Shown: one piece after another, positions 9,883 through 17,334 of the stretch
Layout: every line of letters begins with the position of its first letter
How positions within the stretch are numbered: the stretch's first letter is position 1
DNA from: Carnobacterium gallinarum DSM 4847
GTDB taxonomy: Bacteria > Bacillota > Bacilli > Lactobacillales > Carnobacteriaceae
Reading direction: 5' to 3'
Assembly: GCF_000744375.1 (NCBI RefSeq)
Contig: NZ_JQLU01000005.1
Location: forward strand, 806,001 to 870,000
Length of the DNA stretch: 64,000 bases
The notes under the pieces: model-generated
What the model was told of the DNA's origin: nothing
The model's input: the letters and a program-made list of their open reading frames with translations, nothing else
Databases searched by the model: none
Position numbers and translations under genes: made by a program

Positions 9883-10440
9883 ATGAAAAAACAATTAATT
9901 CTATCAGCTGCTATTATTAGCCTAGGAGCAACTTTATTTTTAGTCCAACCACAAAAGGTTACAGCGGCATCAACTTCTGCAAACTTTGCGGTTAAACAGG
10001 AACGTTTAAATCAGCGTTTAGAAAAAATATTAGCAAAAGTAGATACACATGTTCAAGCTAAAGTTACTGAAAAATTTGAGATAAAAAAAGCTGCTCTTGC
10101 AGAAGCTGAAAAAAAAGCTCAAGAAGCTACAGCTTTAGCTGCTGAAACTGCTAAAGCCGAACAAAAAGCCCAAGAAGATGCAAATGTTGCAGCAGAAGTA
10201 TCAGCTCAACAACAACCAGTCCCAGAGGCTCCTGCTCCTACTCCTGTTGAAACACCAAATACAGAAACAGCTGCTAGTCCTGAAGCAACACCAGAAGTTA
10301 ATTCTGGTGCCTCACAAAATTGGCAAGAATATAAAAATAAAGGTCAAGACTTCGGTAACAGACTTAGTGATCCTAACTTAACACCTGAACAACGTCAATC
10401 TATCGTGAGTGAAAAGAAAGATTACTATAAAAATCGTTAA
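9883..10440 (+). CDS. Secreted Ala/Glu/Pro-rich coiled-coil protein
   Basis: Function unknown. Of 185 residues, the first 28 or so form a signal peptide (MKKQLILSAAIISLGATLFL, cleavage probably after VTAA). Residues about 35-105 are Ala/Lys/Glu/Gln-rich and predicted coiled coil. A Pro/Thr/Glu linker (about 108-145) follows, and the last 40 residues form a short basic domain with NWQEYKNKGQDFGNRLSDPN and LTPEQRQSIVSEKKDYYKNR. No LPXTG motif or lipobox is present, so the product should be released or held by charge. A consensus promoter and AAAAAGGAG precede ATG 9883; a hairpin follows. Monocistronic. Confidence 0.75.
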   Translation: MKKQLILSAAIISLGATLFLVQPQKVTAASTSANFAVKQERLNQRLEKILAKVDTHVQAKVTEKFEIKKAALAEAEKKAQEATALAAETAKAEQKAQEDANVAAEVSAQQQPVPEAPAPTPVETPNTETAASPEATPEVNSGASQNWQEYKNKGQDFGNRLSDPNLTPEQRQSIVSEKKDYYKNR

Positions 10441-10468
10441 TCTAACATAATTAAATAAATAGACATCT

Positions 10469-10505
10469 GATTCCAAGCTAAATGCATCTTATTTAGTTTG
10501 GAATC
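10469..10505 (+). terminator. Hairpin after the secreted coiled-coil gene
   Basis: Arms GATTCCAAGCTAAAT (10469-10483) and ATTTAGTTTGGAATC (10491-10505) with one G-U pair and a 7-base loop. The downstream tract TTAATATATA is poor in consecutive Ts. Confidence 0.65.
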
Positions 10506-10537
10506 TTAATATATAATGAATGAACGGAGCGGTTTAA

Positions 10538-11188
10538 TTGAAAAAAAAATTACTAACAGGAATGGTTTCTTTAACTCTTTTAATTTTAGTTGGTTGTCAG
10601 TCTAACTCAAAAAAAGTAGAACCTGTTGAAGCTGCAGAAACCTATATTAATTCGTATATGTACCAGAAAGATTCTGACAAAATGAAAGAAACCTTTGATC
10701 TTGAACCAACATCCCTAGAAACTCAGTCAGAAAAAAACTTTGTTGCCAATTTTAAAAAATTATTGGATTTAGATGATACCTCTAATGATAAATTAAATGA
10801 GCTTTATCAGAAATATCAAGTCAGTATCCATAATAATACTAGCTATAAAGCAAAATTAATTAATGATGATAAAAAAAATCCAATCATTGAATTATCTATC
10901 ATTGGTTTAAACGAACCTGAGGATACTTGGATGGATACAGCCATTTCTAAAAAATTAGATGAAAATCCTGATTTAATAACTGCTAGCATGGATGAATCCG
11001 CTATCAAAAAAGTCAGCCAAACCTTACAGTTGGATTTACTTTTTGAATCTGTAAAAGAGAGTACTCCTAAAAAAGAGAGCGTTCAATTAAATATGCTACT
11101 TGAAGAAAACCCTAAAAATAAAAACACTTGGCAAATAAAAGATGAAAAAAATTTTTTAGATGATTTAAATACTGCATTTGGACTATAA
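10538..11188 (+). CDS. Lipoprotein of unknown function
   Basis: A 216-residue exported lipoprotein. The signal peptide MKKKLLTGMVSLTLLILVGC ends in the lipobox LVGC, giving a lipidated Cys at position 20. The mature part is acidic, Lys/Asp/Asn-rich and probably all one domain (AAETYINSYMYQKDSDKMKE near its start, a helical repeat-like region after it). It resembles the DUF5105-type small lipoproteins of enterococci in general composition, but I cannot confirm that. The start is TTG at 10538, with CGGAGCGG about 8 bases upstream. It follows the secreted coiled-coil gene after a hairpin and is convergent with the NlpC/P60 gene. Confidence 0.75.
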   Translation: MKKKLLTGMVSLTLLILVGCQSNSKKVEPVEAAETYINSYMYQKDSDKMKETFDLEPTSLETQSEKNFVANFKKLLDLDDTSNDKLNELYQKYQVSIHNNTSYKAKLINDDKKNPIIELSIIGLNEPEDTWMDTAISKKLDENPDLITASMDESAIKKVSQTLQLDLLFESVKESTPKKESVQLNMLLEENPKNKNTWQIKDEKNFLDDLNTAFGL

Positions 11189-11194
11189 AAAAAC

Positions 11195-11230
11195 TAGCTC
11201 AGACAATTGAACAATCAATTGTTTGAGCTA
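11195..11230. terminator. Bidirectional terminator between lipoprotein and NlpC/P60 genes
   Basis: Sixteen-base arms TAGCTCAGACAATTGA (11195-11210) and TCAATTGTTTGAGCTA (11215-11230), with one G-U pair and loop ACAA; flanked by an A-run on the left and ATTTTTATTT on the right, so it can serve both convergent genes. Confidence 0.85.
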
Positions 11231-11238
11231 ATTTTTAT

Positions 11239-12555
11239 TTATCCTCTTACACGAACGCCAAAACTTGGTCCATAATACGGTGAAAGGTTTGATACTTTTA
11301 CAACGTCCCCAGTTTCTGGTGCATGAATATATTGATTATTTCCCATATAAATCCCAACGTGATGCGTTAACCCACGCGATCCCCAGAAAATTAAATCACC
11401 TGGCTGAATTTGATTTAAATTTAAATACGTTCCCTGATATTCCTGTTGATATGTTACCCGTGAAAGAGAAACTCCAACTCGTGCATAGACATATTGAACA
11501 AAGCTGGAACAGTCAAATCCAACGATACCTGCACCTTCGCCAAACCCAAGGCTTGGTCCATTCACGTTACCGCCACCCCATGAATAAGGAGTTCCTTTCC
11601 ATTTTTGAGCTTCACTTAAAAGTGCAGCTACACTAAAACTAACCGCTGGTGGCGGTGTTGGGCTAGGAGCTGGTGGCGTCGGTTCTACTGGATTAGTTGC
11701 TGATGGTGGTGCAACAGGTTCTTCAACTTGAGCTGGCTCTGGATCTACATGTGTATTGGCGGAAACAGGCACTGCCGCTAACGCCGGCTCTTTTATATCT
11801 ACTGCCTTGGCAGCGGCCTCTTCACTAGCCTTTCTTTCAGCAATTTCTTGGGCTAAACGCTGATTTTCCGCTTGTTTTTGTTGTGCTATTTCTTTTTCAT
11901 TCATAAATTTATTTTTTTGTGATTCTTCAGTTGCCCGTTGTACTGCCAATTCGCTTTGTAAAACGGTTTGCTGCAGTTGCTTTGATTCTAACTGACTTTT
12001 TTTCGTTTCTGAAGCCAAAATTGTAGCATCAAGATTTTTCATCGTGGTATCAATTTCTGTTTGATGTGCCACTAATAACTTTTTATCTTGCTCTTGAACT
12101 TTTAAAACTGTTGAATTCGCAGAAATTAATGTCCAAACTGCATTAATTCGTCCTAGAACTTCGGATACCGATGTAGCTTCAATAATTACACGCAGATAAT
12201 TAGCAGGATCACCATGTACTTGTGCTGCTCGAGCTTGCTTGTTAATTTCGCCTTCTCGTTGCTGAATTCTTTCGGACAACTCATCAATATTTTGAACCAA
12301 TGTCGTTTTCTTTTCAGTTAATTCTTTTTGTGTCGTTGCTAGTTCAACTGACTTATCCTCAATCGCTTTCATTTCTATTTGTAAACTTTTCAAATCCGAA
12401 GCGGCCATTTGTTCTTGATTCGCAACTTGATTAATTTTAGATTCTTGATTGGAAATTTTGCTATCATAATCATCCGCAAAAACACTTATTGGAAAATTAA
12501 GTAACGAAGTCGATACAACTCCGATTAATACTACTTTGGTGATTTTTTTCTGCAT
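11239..12555 (-). CDS. Secreted coiled-coil NlpC/P60 peptidoglycan endopeptidase
   Basis: Cell-wall hydrolase of the p45/SagA/CwlO type, 438 residues. Signal peptide (1-27, ending VFADD), a long N-terminal coiled coil (about 30-235, Gln/Glu/Lys-rich, with the YLRVIIEATSVSEVLGRI segment typical of this family), a Pro-rich linker (about 255-305) and a C-terminal NlpC/P60 domain. The catalytic Cys lies in GFDCSSFVQYVYAR, the His in LTHHVGIYMGNNQYIHAP. It cleaves peptide stems, probably at D-Glu-L-Lys/DAP bonds, during cell separation. ATG 12555 follows GGAGGAG. Its upstream region is AT-rich with no clear operator. Confidence 0.92.
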   Translation of the reverse strand: MQKKITKVVLIGVVSTSLLNFPISVFADDYDSKISNQESKINQVANQEQMAASDLKSLQIEMKAIEDKSVELATTQKELTEKKTTLVQNIDELSERIQQREGEINKQARAAQVHGDPANYLRVIIEATSVSEVLGRINAVWTLISANSTVLKVQEQDKKLLVAHQTEIDTTMKNLDATILASETKKSQLESKQLQQTVLQSELAVQRATEESQKNKFMNEKEIAQQKQAENQRLAQEIAERKASEEAAAKAVDIKEPALAAVPVSANTHVDPEPAQVEEPVAPPSATNPVEPTPPAPSPTPPPAVSFSVAALLSEAQKWKGTPYSWGGGNVNGPSLGFGEGAGIVGFDCSSFVQYVYARVGVSLSRVTYQQEYQGTYLNLNQIQPGDLIFWGSRGLTHHVGIYMGNNQYIHAPETGDVVKVSNLSPYYGPSFGVRVRG

Positions 12556-12726
12556 AGTTTCTCCTCCTATTTCAAGTTTATCTTTTTACTATGTACAACA
12601 ATTTCATTAGACAAATCTAATTATACCATATGTAATTTTTTTTTGCTTCTAAAATAATCCTTGACATGGTATCCATTACACAGCTTATTATAAAATCTCA
12701 AGCGATACTAAAGGAGGAGTTCAAAC

Positions 12727-13551
12727 ATGTATAAATTAATTGCCTGTGATTTAGATGAAACATTAATCGGTGAAGATAAACACGTTTCCTTGAAGAATCG
12801 TGAGGCTATTCGGAAAGCCCAGTCTCAAGGAGTAAAATTTGCTATTGCAACAGGACGAGGTTACCGAACGGTTCAAGATACACTACTAGAGTTAGGCTTA
12901 CATGATTTATTAGATGAATACGTGATTTCGTTTAACGGTGGCGTTATTACTGAAAATAAAAATAATCGTGTACTGACTTTTAATGGAATTACCTTTCAAC
13001 AAGGAAAAGCATTATTTGAATTTGGCTTAAAATACGATGTTTGTATGCATATCTACACGGAAAATGATGTCTATATTTATAACTTCCATCCTGAAGAAAA
13101 GGCTTATTTAAAAGGGCGAATTAATAATTGTATCGAATTAATTCAGCCGTCGATTGACTTTTTAAAAGACATCCCCTTAGTAAAAATTCTATTTCAAAAT
13201 AGTAATAAACAGTATTTAGAAAAAATCCATCAAGATATTCTCCCCCTTGTTGAAGATCAATTTGATATTAGCTATTCTTCAAATCGGTATATTGAATTTA
13301 ACCAACAAGGAGTTAATAAAGGCTCAGCCTTACTGCATTTAGCTGATTTACTAGAGATTCCCCATAGTCAGACTATGTCAATTGGGGATAATACAAACGA
13401 TTTAACAATGATTCGAGCTGCTCAATTAGGGATTAGCGTACAGAATGGAACGCCAGATATTAAGGCTGAAGCTAATTATATTGCTCCTGAGAATTTTCAA
13501 GAAGATGCTGTTGCTGCAGTAATTGAGAAATTTATTTTAACTGAATTATAG
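12727..13551 (+). CDS. Cof/YidA-type HAD phosphatase
   Basis: Cytoplasmic Mg2+-dependent HAD hydrolase with C2B cap, 274 residues. Motif I is ACDLDETLIGED (nucleophile Asp 8), motif II is FAIATGRGY, and motif IV is MSIGDNTNDLTMIRAA. Such proteins act on sugar phosphates, flavin or phospho-coenzyme substrates; the substrate here is unknown. ATG 12727 follows AAAGGAGGAG. A TTGACA at 12661-12666 could be its -35, with an imperfect -10 near 12686. Monocistronic, closed by a long palindrome. Confidence 0.88.
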   Translation: MYKLIACDLDETLIGEDKHVSLKNREAIRKAQSQGVKFAIATGRGYRTVQDTLLELGLHDLLDEYVISFNGGVITENKNNRVLTFNGITFQQGKALFEFGLKYDVCMHIYTENDVYIYNFHPEEKAYLKGRINNCIELIQPSIDFLKDIPLVKILFQNSNKQYLEKIHQDILPLVEDQFDISYSSNRYIEFNQQGVNKGSALLHLADLLEIPHSQTMSIGDNTNDLTMIRAAQLGISVQNGTPDIKAEANYIAPENFQEDAVAAVIEKFILTEL

Positions 13552-13580
13552 GCAATAAAACTCCATTAAAATAACAATAA

Positions 13581-13624
13581 ATCAAAACAGCATTATCATT
13601 CATGAATGATAATGCTGTTTTGAT
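13581..13624 (+). terminator. Terminator: perfect 44-base palindrome
   Basis: The two 22-base halves (13581-13602 and 13603-13624) are exact reverse complements, core CATTCATGAATG, with a TTTTGAT right flank. It lies 29 bases after the HAD stop. Confidence 0.8.
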
Positions 13625-13666
13625 TCGCTAACGTAGATACCATAAAAGAATCGTCCTCATCCTACA

Positions 13667-13931
13667 CTAATGAACATTTTTACCAATCGAATCTCTAGCA
13701 GTCGTTTCAATTTCGCTATCATGTTCAAACAATTAATCTTCCAACTCATTAATTGTTTCTGTCATCTGATCCAGCTTAACTTGAATTTCCTGTTCATCTG
13801 ATTGTCCATTCTCCAAAAAAAATAGCAACTTCCTCAATCGCTAATTTTACTTTGTCTACCAAAAAAACAGGGAAATCGTTCTCTTGATACTTCTCTTCTA
13901 AATACAAAATTTTCTTATTCACAGGATTCAT
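13667..13931 (-). pseudogene. Broken DUF5713-family gene
   Basis: The minus strand reads MNPVNKKILYLEEKYQENDF-PVFLVDKVK-LAIEEVAIF, then needs a frameshift inside an 8-T run (plus-strand A-run near 13815-13822) to continue as ENGQSDEQEIQVKLDQMTE-TINELED. A TAA stop follows, and the same frame then resumes LFEHDSEIETTARDSIG before a final stop. The pieces xDxFPxFLVDKVK and ExDSEIETxARxxIG match my recollection of DUF5713 proteins, whose C-terminus would extend further. One frameshift, one internal stop and a lost C-terminus mean it is almost certainly dead. No good ribosome site is visible. Confidence 0.7.
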
Positions 13932-14019
13932 CCCAGTTTTATTTTTATCCTACTGCACTGAAATAACAAGCTACTTTACATGTGGCTACACAACAAAAAA
14001 ACATTATACATGATTATGA

Positions 14020-14256
14020 TTACGCTTTTTCAATATATTTTAACGCACCACTAGGACAAGTGCGAATGATTCGTTTCACTTCATCTAAGCTTCCATTGTC
14101 AGGTTGAATCCATGGTTTACGCTCTAAATTAAAAATTTCACTATTTCCTCTTACGCAATTTCCAGCATGTGCACACACATGAGTATTGAAATAAACATCA
14201 ATGTCTTTTCCACGATATTGTCGATATCCTTGTTCTTTTAATAGTTGGCTATCCAT
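14020..14256 (-). CDS. Mono-cluster [4Fe-4S] protein, YjdI-like
   Basis: A 78-residue protein with the divergent ferredoxin-like domain often annotated as 4Fe-4S mono-cluster. Cys occur in HVCAHAGNCVRG (two) and RTCPSGAL (one), with the adjacent His as a possible extra ligand; the body RKPWIQPDNGSLDEVKRII is typical of the family. Electron transfer or Fe-S storage is plausible; the partner is unknown. ATG 14256 follows an excellent AAGGAGG. In other genomes this domain is often next to or fused with a GNAT domain; here it stands alone beside the pseudogene. Confidence 0.85.
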   Translation of the reverse strand: MDSQLLKEQGYRQYRGKDIDVYFNTHVCAHAGNCVRGNSEIFNLERKPWIQPDNGSLDEVKRIIRTCPSGALKYIEKA

Positions 14257-14444
14257 TTAAAAAACCTCCTTGTATATTCATAAGTATAAACCTATCCTTC
14301 TAAAACAACAATATTACGCTGTTAAATCTAATATAATTTTAAGCGTTTTCAAAAAAACAAAAAGCTCTTCTTTTGATAATAAAACTTTCTTTCTCGCAAA
14401 AAAGTATTTTCTATCAAGAGATTTAACTACATTTAAAAAAATTC

Positions 14445-14473
14445 TTAACAAATTCAAGTGGAACCAGTATAAT
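14445..14473 (+). promoter_or_regulatory. Promoter of the YebC-family gene
   Basis: -35 TTAACA (14445-14450), 17-base spacer, perfect -10 TATAAT (14468-14473), 43 bases upstream of the start codon. Confidence 0.7.
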
Positions 14474-14515
14474 AATACAGATGACTAAAATTCAATTAAG
14501 AGAGTGAGTGAAAAT

Positions 14516-15238
14516 ATGGGTCGTAAATGGGCAAATATTAAAGACAAAAAAGCATCAAAAGATGCAACAAATAGTCGAGTTTATGCAAAATTCGGGATTG
14601 AAATTTATGTAGCTGCAAAACAAGGGGATCCAGATCCACAAACTAACCAAAAACTTCGCTTTGTTATTGAGCGAGCTAAAACTTATAATGTTCCTAAACA
14701 TATTATTGATCGAGCTATTGAAAAAGCTAAAGGTGGCGATGATGAAAATTATTCTGAATTGCGCTATGAAGGATTTGGACCAAACGGCTCAATGATTATT
14801 GTAGATGCTTTAACAAATAATGTGAATCGTACTGCTTCTAATGTCCGTGCTGCTTATGGGAAAAATGGTGGAAATATGGGTGTTAGTGGAGCGGTTGCTT
14901 ATATGTTTGATAACACTGCAATTTTTGGTGTTGAGGGCAAAGATGCCGAAGAACTTCTAGAACTTTTAATGGAAGCTGATCTTGATGTTCGTGATATTTT
15001 AGAAGAAGACGGGCAATCCATTATCTATGCGGAGCCTAATGATTTTAATGCTGTGCAAGAAGCACTTAAAGCCAGTGGTATTGAAGAGTTTACCGTTGCT
15101 GAAATTGAAATGATTCCGCAAAATGAAGTTACACTTGAAGGTGACGACTTAGCTAATTTTGAAAAGTTAATCGACGCTCTTGAAGATGAAGACGATGTTC
15201 AAAAAGTTTATCATAATGTTGATTTAGACAACGAATAA
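14516..15238 (+). CDS. YebC/PmpR-family protein (YeeI type)
   Basis: A 240-residue TACO1/YebC-family factor; members help ribosomes through proline-rich or otherwise difficult stretches and some act as transcription regulators. Starts [17 protein letters not shown] and contains [40 protein letters not shown] and [15 protein letters not shown], all family hallmarks. It matches Bacillus YeeI better than the longer YrbC/YebC version because of the MGRKWxNIKxKKASKD start. An in-frame GTG at 14504 would add four residues; ATG 14516 is preferred because the family begins MGRKW. A consensus promoter precedes it and a perfect palindromic terminator follows. Confidence 0.93.
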   Translation: MGRKWANIKDKKASKDATNSRVYAKFGIEIYVAAKQGDPDPQTNQKLRFVIERAKTYNVPKHIIDRAIEKAKGGDDENYSELRYEGFGPNGSMIIVDALTNNVNRTASNVRAAYGKNGGNMGVSGAVAYMFDNTAIFGVEGKDAEELLELLMEADLDVRDILEEDGQSIIYAEPNDFNAVQEALKASGIEEFTVAEIEMIPQNEVTLEGDDLANFEKLIDALEDEDDVQKVYHNVDLDNE

Positions 15239-15241
15239 AAG

Positions 15242-15287
15242 AAAAAGAGTGGTACCTGAAAATTAATTTTCAGGTACCACTCTTTTT
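15242..15287. terminator. Terminator: perfect 46-base palindrome
   Basis: Two 23-base halves (15242-15264, 15265-15287) are exact reverse complements, beginning with AAAAAG and ending in CTTTTT, 3 bases after the YebC-family stop. It can also terminate the peptide gene reading leftward from 15369. Confidence 0.9.
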
Positions 15288-15300
15288 ACTGCGTCAAGAA

Positions 15301-15369
15301 TTATTTCCATTTGTTAATGAAACCTTGAACAGTATCTAACCATGATTGAATAATATTAATTAACCACAT
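15301..15369 (-). CDS. 22-residue amphipathic peptide, delta-lysin/PSM-like
   Basis: A short gene with a near-perfect ribosome site: AAAGGAGGGA stands 9 bases before ATG 15369. The product starts MWLINIIQSWLD and ends FINKWK: three Trp, many Ile/Leu/Phe, one Asp and two Lys, no signal peptide. On a helical wheel Leu3, Ile6, Trp10, Val14, Phe17 and Trp21 line one face and Asn/Gln/Ser/Asp/Lys the other. That layout and the WLDTV...FINK pattern recall staphylococcal delta-hemolysin (WIIDTVNKF), so a membrane-active secreted peptide is a fair guess; a short toxin is the alternative. TATAAT (15408-15403) lies upstream; a palindromic terminator follows. No export or immunity gene is adjacent. Confidence 0.65.
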   Translation of the reverse strand: MWLINIIQSWLDTVQGFINKWK

Positions 15370-15630
15370 ATATAATTCCCTCCTTTACAATTAACTACTG
15401 TTATTATATACTATTTTTACCTTTTTTAATTATTTACAAATTCCTAATATGCTGAAAAAAAATAAATTATACAGCATTTACCCGATTATCCAATCAATTT
15501 TTCTTATAAAAATTCATAAAACTGTTTTTTTACGCCTAAAACATTAATTATTTCACCCTATTTTCATAAACACCATTCTAACTTTAAATAAATTAAGGCT
15601 TACATTTTTTTATTTACCTAATTTTTCCTC
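15370..15630. other. AT-rich intergenic region
   Basis: Contains the ribosome site and -10 (15403-15408) of the short-peptide gene. The rest (about 15410-15630) is over 75 percent A+T and shows no ORF, repeat or clear signal. Confidence 0.6.
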
Positions 15631-15662
15631 AAAAAAAAGCAAACTCACAATAAGTTTGCTTT
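15631..15662 (-). terminator. Terminator of the tyrosine-phosphatase gene
   Basis: Arms AAAGCAAACT (15636-15645) and AGTTTGCTTT (15653-15662). On the minus strand the stem leads into eight Ts, 8 bases past the stop codon. Confidence 0.85.
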
Positions 15663-15669
15663 CCATTAA

Positions 15670-16437
15670 TTATTCCCTTAAATAGTTAAATTGTAATTCT
15701 TTTTTATCTCCTTTAGAAACTGCTAATCCCGTCGTTAGATATGAATCAAAGGAGCCGTACTCTTTCTCAATAGTTTGCCAAGCTGTCTCTAAGTACTCTG
15801 ATTTCACACTCATTAAATTATTCAATCCTTGCAACTGGTCAGCATTTAAGCCTTTTTCTTTTGCATCTGCTAAAATCAGTTGATTTGCAATCACACGTTG
15901 TACATTTGTTTTCAAATAATCATCCATAATATCCTTGCGATTTACACCTAACATTCCTAGTAAAATAGCCGCTCCAACACCGGTTCGATCTTTTCCAGCA
16001 AAACAGTGAAAAAGTAAAGATCCTTCCGTATTTTCAAGTGCTAGACGAACAAACTCTTGATACCCCTTAATTGCATAATCATTGGTAATTAATGTACGAT
16101 ATAAGTCTTTCATTCTATTATCTGAAGCTTCTGGATCGAGATTTGCCATCATACCATCTTCACTAGCTGTATTCATCTTATTTTTCTTTAAAATATCGAT
16201 ATTTGTATAATTGACATTTTCTAAACTATCATCTGGCTTTTCAGAAATTTCATCCAAGCCACGTAAATCAATAATTCCTTGTAATTGATAATTTTCCGTC
16301 AAAATACGACTATCTTGCGAACTCAATCCTACTACTTCACCTGAACGCAATAAGCGCTTCCCCTGAACTTTGCGTCCATCACTTGTTTGATAACCACCTA
16401 GATCACGAAAATTTACTAATGTTTTTAACTCAGTCAT
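15670..16437 (-). CDS. Tyrosine/phosphoinositide phosphatase (Y_phosphatase3 family)
   Basis: A 255-residue phosphatase of the IphP/LipA/MptpB type. It begins MTELKTLVNFRDLGGYQTSD (NFRDLGGY is the family opener) and carries the P-loop HCFAGKDRTG, a CX5R signature with catalytic Cys, Arg and the extra Lys-Asp typical of lipid/tyrosine dual phosphatases. In related pathogens such enzymes dephosphorylate phosphotyrosine or phosphoinositides. Start: ATG 16437 is chosen over a longer in-frame ATG at 16524 because AGGAGG lies 6-7 bases upstream and the family starts here. It follows a 35-codon ORF with 19 bases between them and ends at a strong terminator. Confidence 0.88.
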   Translation of the reverse strand: MTELKTLVNFRDLGGYQTSDGRKVQGKRLLRSGEVVGLSSQDSRILTENYQLQGIIDLRGLDEISEKPDDSLENVNYTNIDILKKNKMNTASEDGMMANLDPEASDNRMKDLYRTLITNDYAIKGYQEFVRLALENTEGSLLFHCFAGKDRTGVGAAILLGMLGVNRKDIMDDYLKTNVQRVIANQLILADAKEKGLNADQLQGLNNLMSVKSEYLETAWQTIEKEYGSFDSYLTTGLAVSKGDKKELQFNYLRE

Positions 16438-16456
16438 AAAAAATCCTCCTAATTGA

Positions 16457-16564
16457 TTACTTAGATTTATGTACCTTATCTTCCAGTTCAGTATAGCGAA
16501 CCTCTTGTTTAAATTCAACTTCATTTCGATAAACTAAAAATCCATCAGAGTTCCAATTCGCCAT
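16457..16564 (-). CDS. Small 35-residue protein upstream of the phosphatase
   Basis: Unrecognised. It begins MANWNSDGFLVYRNEVEFKQ and ends EDKVHKSK; soluble, charged, no membrane segment. AAAAGGAAT stands about 10 bases before ATG 16564. The stop is followed by the AGGAGG of the phosphatase gene, so both are likely co-transcribed and perhaps translationally linked. It could be a leader peptide or a small partner protein; the varied amino-acid use favours a real protein over chance. Confidence 0.55.
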   Translation of the reverse strand: MANWNSDGFLVYRNEVEFKQEVRYTELEDKVHKSK

Positions 16565-16612
16565 ATTACTGTAACATTCCTTTTTTATACTTAAGCTACA
16601 AGCTGAATATTC

Positions 16613-16658
16613 AATGATTAAGCAAAGATTCTAGTAACACAGTCTTTGCTTAATTCAT
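16613..16658. repeat. Imperfect inverted repeat in a divergent intergenic region
   Basis: Arms TTAAGCAAAGA (16618-16628) and TCTTTGCTTAA (16643-16653) are perfect, extended by AATGA/TTCATT with one bulge. No T-run follows on either side. It lies between the 35-codon ORF and the glucosaminidase gene, so it could be an operator or a leader hairpin. Confidence 0.5.
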
Positions 16659-16686
16659 TAAAACTTTACTGAAAAGGATGATTTCT

Positions 16687-17259
16687 ATGAACAGATTAAA
16701 AAAATTATTATGGGGTATACTACTTATTAGTTTAATCACTCTTGGAACTGTAAAACTCAATAAAACAGAGCAGAATCTTTATTTCTATCAACTAGAAGAT
16801 GCGAAAATTCTGCAACAACAGCAAAAATTTATTAAGCAAATTGCGACTGAAGCAAAAAAATTACAAGCTAAAAATCATTTATTTGCTAGTATTACTATCG
16901 CTCAAGCCATTCTAGAATCCGATTGGGGCAATAGTGAGTTGGCGACTGAATCCAATAATTTATTTGGAATCAAAGAAACTGATGGAGCCGAAGCAAGTAT
17001 TTTACCAACTGACGAGTATGAAAACGGGCAACGAATTACAATTCATGCAGCCTTTAAAAAATATCCTACTATTGAGGATTCCTTGTCAGATCACATGGTA
17101 TTTTTAGAGGGTGCCAGCTATGCTCCTGTTAAAGCAAGTCAAGATTATAGAGAAGCTGCGTATGCCTTGCAAAAAGGTGGCTATGCGACAGATCCAGCTT
17201 ATGCTGAAAAATTAATTGAGTTAATTGAACAATTTGAATTGAATCGTTTTGATCTTTAA
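16687..17259 (+). CDS. Membrane-anchored glucosaminidase (GH73)
   Basis: Peptidoglycan N-acetylglucosaminidase of 190 residues. An N-terminal uncleaved membrane helix (about 6-22) precedes a linker and the GH73 domain (about 55-190). The catalytic Glu is in ITIAQAILESDWGNSELA, followed by NNLFGIKETDG and the YPTIEDSLSDHMVFL block typical of the family. No cell-wall repeat domain is present, so this is the short, membrane-held type. ATG 16687 is preferred over ATG 16678, which lies inside the AAAAGGAT ribosome site. It could trim peptidoglycan during growth; the neighbouring two-component genes start 75 bases downstream on the same strand. Confidence 0.88.
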   Translation: MNRLKKLLWGILLISLITLGTVKLNKTEQNLYFYQLEDAKILQQQQKFIKQIATEAKKLQAKNHLFASITIAQAILESDWGNSELATESNNLFGIKETDGAEASILPTDEYENGQRITIHAAFKKYPTIEDSLSDHMVFLEGASYAPVKASQDYREAAYALQKGGYATDPAYAEKLIELIEQFELNRFDL

Positions 17260-17334
17260 TATCATTTTATTATCAAACTTGATTAAAAAAAGGTATACTT
17301 TTGGTAATTAGAGCATAAAGGAGTACATTTTATT

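Noticed and set aside
14270-14488. 72-codon plus-strand ORF before the YebC-family gene
   Set aside because: It overlaps the clear YebC promoter (14445-14473), has no ribosome site and a low-complexity Lys/Phe/Asn composition.
16438-16524. 29-codon N-terminal extension of the tyrosine phosphatase
   Set aside because: It would overlap the 35-codon ORF, lacks a ribosome site, and the family starts just after the AGGAGG at ATG 16437.
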